Assembly: GCA_009746045.1 (NCBI GenBank)
Contig: RPFO01000366.1
Location: 248,001 to 312,000, forward strand
Reading direction: 5' to 3'
Length of the DNA: 64,000 nucleotides
From: Mesostigma viride
Taxonomy: Eukaryota; Streptophyta; Mesostigmatophyceae; Mesostigmatales; Mesostigmataceae
Made by a program: the position numbers and the translations under genes. This document shows positions 60,601 to 64,000 of the stretch, one piece after another (within the stretch, counting starts at the first letter, position 1; every line of letters starts with the position of its first letter). A model generated the notes under the pieces. The model ran no database searches. It saw nothing but the letters and a program-made list of their open reading frames with translations, and had not been told where the DNA came from.

Positions 60601-62770
60601 TGACAAGAAAGTCGGTCCGCCACTTAACAAAAGATTGCAGTAAGTGGTCTCTTGTCATGTCCAAATGCGCGATCACTTCATGTGCGCGCTCCTCCAATCC
60701 TCCTACGTGATTCATTCTTCCCGGCACAATTACGATAAAGTCACTGTTGGACATGTCAACAAATCCTTTCCTGACAATATCAAACACTTCATCTTCCGAC
60801 AGTGAAGCCCTCGAATCCGCTTTCATATCTCCAGTCATGAGTTTAAAGAGCTGATGCAACGCAGTGATTTTCAAGGTTTCCATATAGGAAGCCTCGAAAT
60901 GTGACGCCCATGTGGACCTCGAACTTTTCAACCTCATCAAAGAGCGTCGACCATATTAAAGCACGACGGGGAAAGTAACGTCCGACATCCTCCTTCAGAT
61001 TAAGGATGCACGACTGCGCGATCTTCAAAACCTCATAAATGTCGTCACCAACGACCCTCTTCCCATGAATGGCTCGCTGTGTGGCTTCGAACAATGCAAG
61101 ACGGCCCAGGCGGTCGTTCTTCCAAATTATGTCTGCCGACTCCGGTTGGTCCACGACGACACCGGACTTCTCTGCAAACGCTATCTCGGCCGAAAGAAAG
61201 CGGATCAAGCCGATCAAGCCCTTTTCGGCTTTACGACTCGCCCCAGACTCAGACTCAGCCTGAGCCAGGTACTGTTTCAGAATGGCCACCGTGGAGGGCT
61301 GCAGACAACAAGAGTAAAAAAAAGGCCACACATCGTCGTCGTCGTCGTCAACAACCTTAACTCCTAGGTCAACGTCTCTCCGCAGCTATACCCTTACGAT
61401 CAATGTATGACATAAAATCCCACCCTTTCTACGATACACACACGCCGTTCAAAAGCCATCTGAGAAATGTACGTCTCACATCAATAAACATACCTGATAA
61501 TCGACTGAACATCCTTCGGGAGCCCACCCCTTCTTCACGTTCTCGTCCTTCTCCCCCTCAACCGCCTTCGCAGCCTCCTCCTCCTTCCTCGCAGCCTCCT
61601 CCGCCTTCATCCTCTCCTGTCGCATCTGCAAAAAAACAGCAGCCTCCTCCGCACGAAGGTCCTTTGCTGCCGCCTCCGTCTTCTTCTTCGCCTCCTCCTT
61701 CTGCTTCGCCACCAGGATCCTGTGCTCCCTCTCCTGGGCAGCCTTTTTCTCCTTGTACTCCTCTCCTCCTCCTCCCTCTCCGCCTTCTCCAGCCTCTCCT
61801 TCTCCTCCCTCTCCACCCTCTCCCTCTCCGCCTTCTCGATGGCCTCCCTCTCCGCCTTCTCCTTCTCCTTGTCCTTCTTGTCGAGAGCCGCGTAGTCGTC
61901 AGCAAATGTTGCGGCCTTTGCTAACAAATCGGACAACCGCTCCGACGCGACTCCCGAACCGGCGAGTCCGGGTCTTCAGGCCTCCCGTTAGTCTTATCGC
62001 GCTCGTCCTCCTCAACAAGCTCATTGATAGACTTCCTCAGCTTCCTGAGCTCTTTGGTGCGGTCGTCTTCCTCTACCCACTCGGTCGCAGGCTTACGCTT
62101 AGAACTGGAATGCTTGGGGGACGGCGAGCGGGACGCAGAAGCGGGGGACTTGGGTGGCGGCGAGCGGGACGCAGAAGCGGGGGACTTGGGTGGCGGCGAG
62201 CGGGACTTGGGGGAAGGAGAGCGGGACGGCGAGCGGGACGCAGTTGCGGGGTCTTGGTTGACGGCGAGGGGGACTTGCGAGAAGGAGAGCGGGACGCGGT
62301 AGCGGGGGGAACTTTGGGCGGAGAGGGGGACTTGCGGTTCGGCGAACGGGTCGCAGTTGCGGGGGACTTGGGGGACTTGCGGGGCGGCGAGCGGGACGCA
62401 GTAGCTCCGGCCGACTTGGGGGCGGCGATGGAGACTTACGGGGCGGAGAGCGGGACGGAGCGCGAGACGCAGCAGCGAGAGAGTTGGGGGGTAAAATTCT
62501 GTCCAACTCGCTGGGGGGCAAGGGGGACTTGGAGGGCGAGGGGGACTCGGGGGGGGGGGACCTCGCCAGAGCATTTACGGGACCGACCGGCAACGGAGGA
62601 AACGCCTCCGTTGCCGTTCGGTCCGGCGAGGTGTTCGACGTCATCTTGGGTGAAACGGGAGTGGCCTTGACAGAATCGGAATAGGAGGACGACATCTGCA
62701 GAACAATATTTAAAAAGCAAGTTTCACAAATGTCATTCAGAATCTGAATCGCCGGCAGAAAAACGATGGG

Positions 62771-63235
62771 GAGGGTCTCGCTGCAGCTAGACCCTTTCGT
62801 GGATTCTAAAAGGGACATTTACTTTATTGCAAAACTTTGGCGTCTCGCTGCAGCGAGACCCTCACGTCAAGCAAAAACAAATCATTTTTAGGGTGAACAA
62901 AAAAAAGCAACCTCCCATCATGCAAACATAAAAAGTATACATTCCTGAAGGTCTCGCTGCAGCGAGACCCTAACGTCAAACAAAAACAAATCATTTTTAG
63001 GGTTAGCGAAGAAAGCCCCCTCCCATCTTGCAAACATTAAAAGTCGACATTCGTAGGGGTCTCGCTGCAGCGAGACCCTAACACCGATACAAAAACAAAT
63101 CATAAGGGAGAGCGAAGAAAGCCCCCTCCCATCTTGCAAACATTAAAAGTCGACATTCGTAGGGGTCTCGCTGCAGCGAGACCCTTACGTCAATACAAAA
63201 ACAAAATTCCGAGGGTCTACCCGCAGTGAGACCCT
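62771..63235. repeat. Cluster of palindromic hairpins, partly in a 107-bp tandem array
   Basis: GGTCTCGCTGCAGCGAGACC, a perfect 20-bp palindrome, occurs intact at 62949, 63057 and 63163, and in variant form at 62771, 62840 and 63211. Copies from 62840 on are spaced about 107 bp and share the sequence between them (AAACAAATCAT, CCCTCCCATC, TTGCAAACAT). It lies just 5' of the start of the unknown gene. Confidence 0.92.
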
Positions 63236-63259
63236 TACGTCCATGCGTGAATTCTATCA

Positions 63260-64000
63260 CAACAATGAAAAACATTGCACAACCAAATTTTTTTCATGCC
63301 AGCACCCCCCCACATTTATTTATTCATGCCATCACACCCCCACATTAATTTATTCATGCCAGCACCCCCCACATTTAATTATTCATGCCATCACCCCCCA
63401 CATTCATTTATTCATGCCATCACCCCCCACATTTAATTATTCATGCCAGCACCCCCCAACATTTATTTATACGTAGCAGCACCCCCCACATTTAATAATT
63501 CATGCCATCATCCCCCCACATTTAATTATTCATGCCATCACCCCCCCACATTTATTTATTCATGACAGCACCCCCCCACATTCATTTATTCATGCCAGCA
63601 CCCCCCCACATTTAATTATTCATGCCAGCACCCCCCAACATTTATTTATACGTAGCAGCACCCCCCACATTTAATAATTCATGCCATCATCCCCCACATT
63701 TAATTATTCATGACAGCACCCCCCACATTCATTTATTCATGCCAGCACCCCCCACATTTACTTATTCATGCCATCACCCCCCACATTGAATTATTCATGC
63801 CATCACCCCCCACATTTACTTATTCATGCCATCACCCCCCCACATTTAATTATTCATGCCAGCACCCCCCAACATTTATTTATACGTAGCAGCACCCCCA
63901 CATTTAATAATTCATGCCATCATCCCCCCACATTTAATTATTCATGACAGCACCCCCCACATTCATTTATTCATGCCAGCACCCCCCACATTTACTTATT
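63260..64000 (+). repeat. About 29-bp tandem array running to the window end
   Basis: CATGCCAGCACCCCCCACAT plus TTAATTATT in diverged copies. A longer pattern with TATACGTAGCAGC recurs at 63458, 63638 and 63871, so blocks have been duplicated. Confidence 0.93.

Larger units (their letters stand above)
50708..62695 (-). pseudogene. Large unknown gene, 9 exons, disrupted by a LINE and by many frame changes
   Basis: Exons with good GT-AG sites: 61494-62695, 60251-61298, 60081-60143, 59882-59944, 59630-59757, 58962-59504, 57609-58772, 54836-57353, and a last exon from 54740 that is split by a LINE (51004-54463) and resumes at 50994-51003 to a stop at 50708. The predicted protein has an SR/PS-rich N-terminus (SRSPSP, KSPSPP repeats), a Glu/Lys/Ala coiled coil, several globular blocks with no motif I know, a K/E-rich segment, repeated QVPKKQLRVP units with acidic runs, and a basic C-terminus. 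At least nine single-base frame changes are needed, several in G or C runs. ATG 62693-62695 follows a CAG acceptor, so a 5'-leader intron is likely. Introns are short (100-250 nt), unlike those of the other two genes. Function unknown. Confidence 0.75.

Noticed and set aside
62949..63185. Cloning cassette (two BsaI sites around PstI)
   Set aside because: The same palindrome exists in many degenerate variants in natural introns, so it is not vector sequence.

Overview
The window is nuclear DNA of a photosynthetic eukaryote, most likely an alga of the green lineage. It has GT-AG introns with C-rich acceptors, GC-rich exons, long introns full of simple repeats, non-LTR retrotransposons, and a PHYLLO gene (the fused menaquinone/phylloquinone gene of algae and plants). 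I cannot name the species.

Layout. 1-5.4 kb is transposon-rich: a (GGGT)n tract, a complete non-autonomous hAT-like element (1284-1974), and a decayed RTE-like LINE carrying two nested short insertions. 5.42-33.8 kb (minus strand) is one gene, PHYLLO: 18 coding exons with matching intron phases, about 3,660 codons, with MenF, MenD, MenC and MenH modules in order. Its introns hold most of the tandem repeats, including a 2.9-kb array of a 38-bp unit. 33.8-35.8 kb is a divergent intergenic gap. 35.8-43.5 kb (plus strand) is a second intact multi-exon gene for a polytopic membrane protein of about 1,358 residues that I do not recognise. 43.5-50.7 kb is a repeat graveyard: a SINE-like element, a LINE with a 2.5-kb element inside it, and a further LINE remnant. 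50.7-62.7 kb (minus strand) is a third gene, unknown, with short introns. It is broken: a 5'-truncated LINE with a 10-bp target duplication splits its last exon, a piggyBac-like TTAA element sits inside that LINE, and many frame changes occur upstream. 62.7-64 kb holds hairpin repeats and a 29-bp array.

How it works together. PHYLLO alone would supply isochorismate synthase, SEPHCHC synthase, SHCHC synthase (MenH) and o-succinylbenzoate synthase, the early steps from chorismate toward phylloquinone, probably in the plastid. The other two genes have no visible functional link to it.

The most unusual signal is that many introns of genes 1 and 2 carry decayed tandem copies of their own exon edges, donor or acceptor with flanking coding bases, as if introns lengthen by repeated duplication of splice-junction segments. 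The second is a PstI-centred palindrome repeated in the introns and 5' region of gene 3 only.
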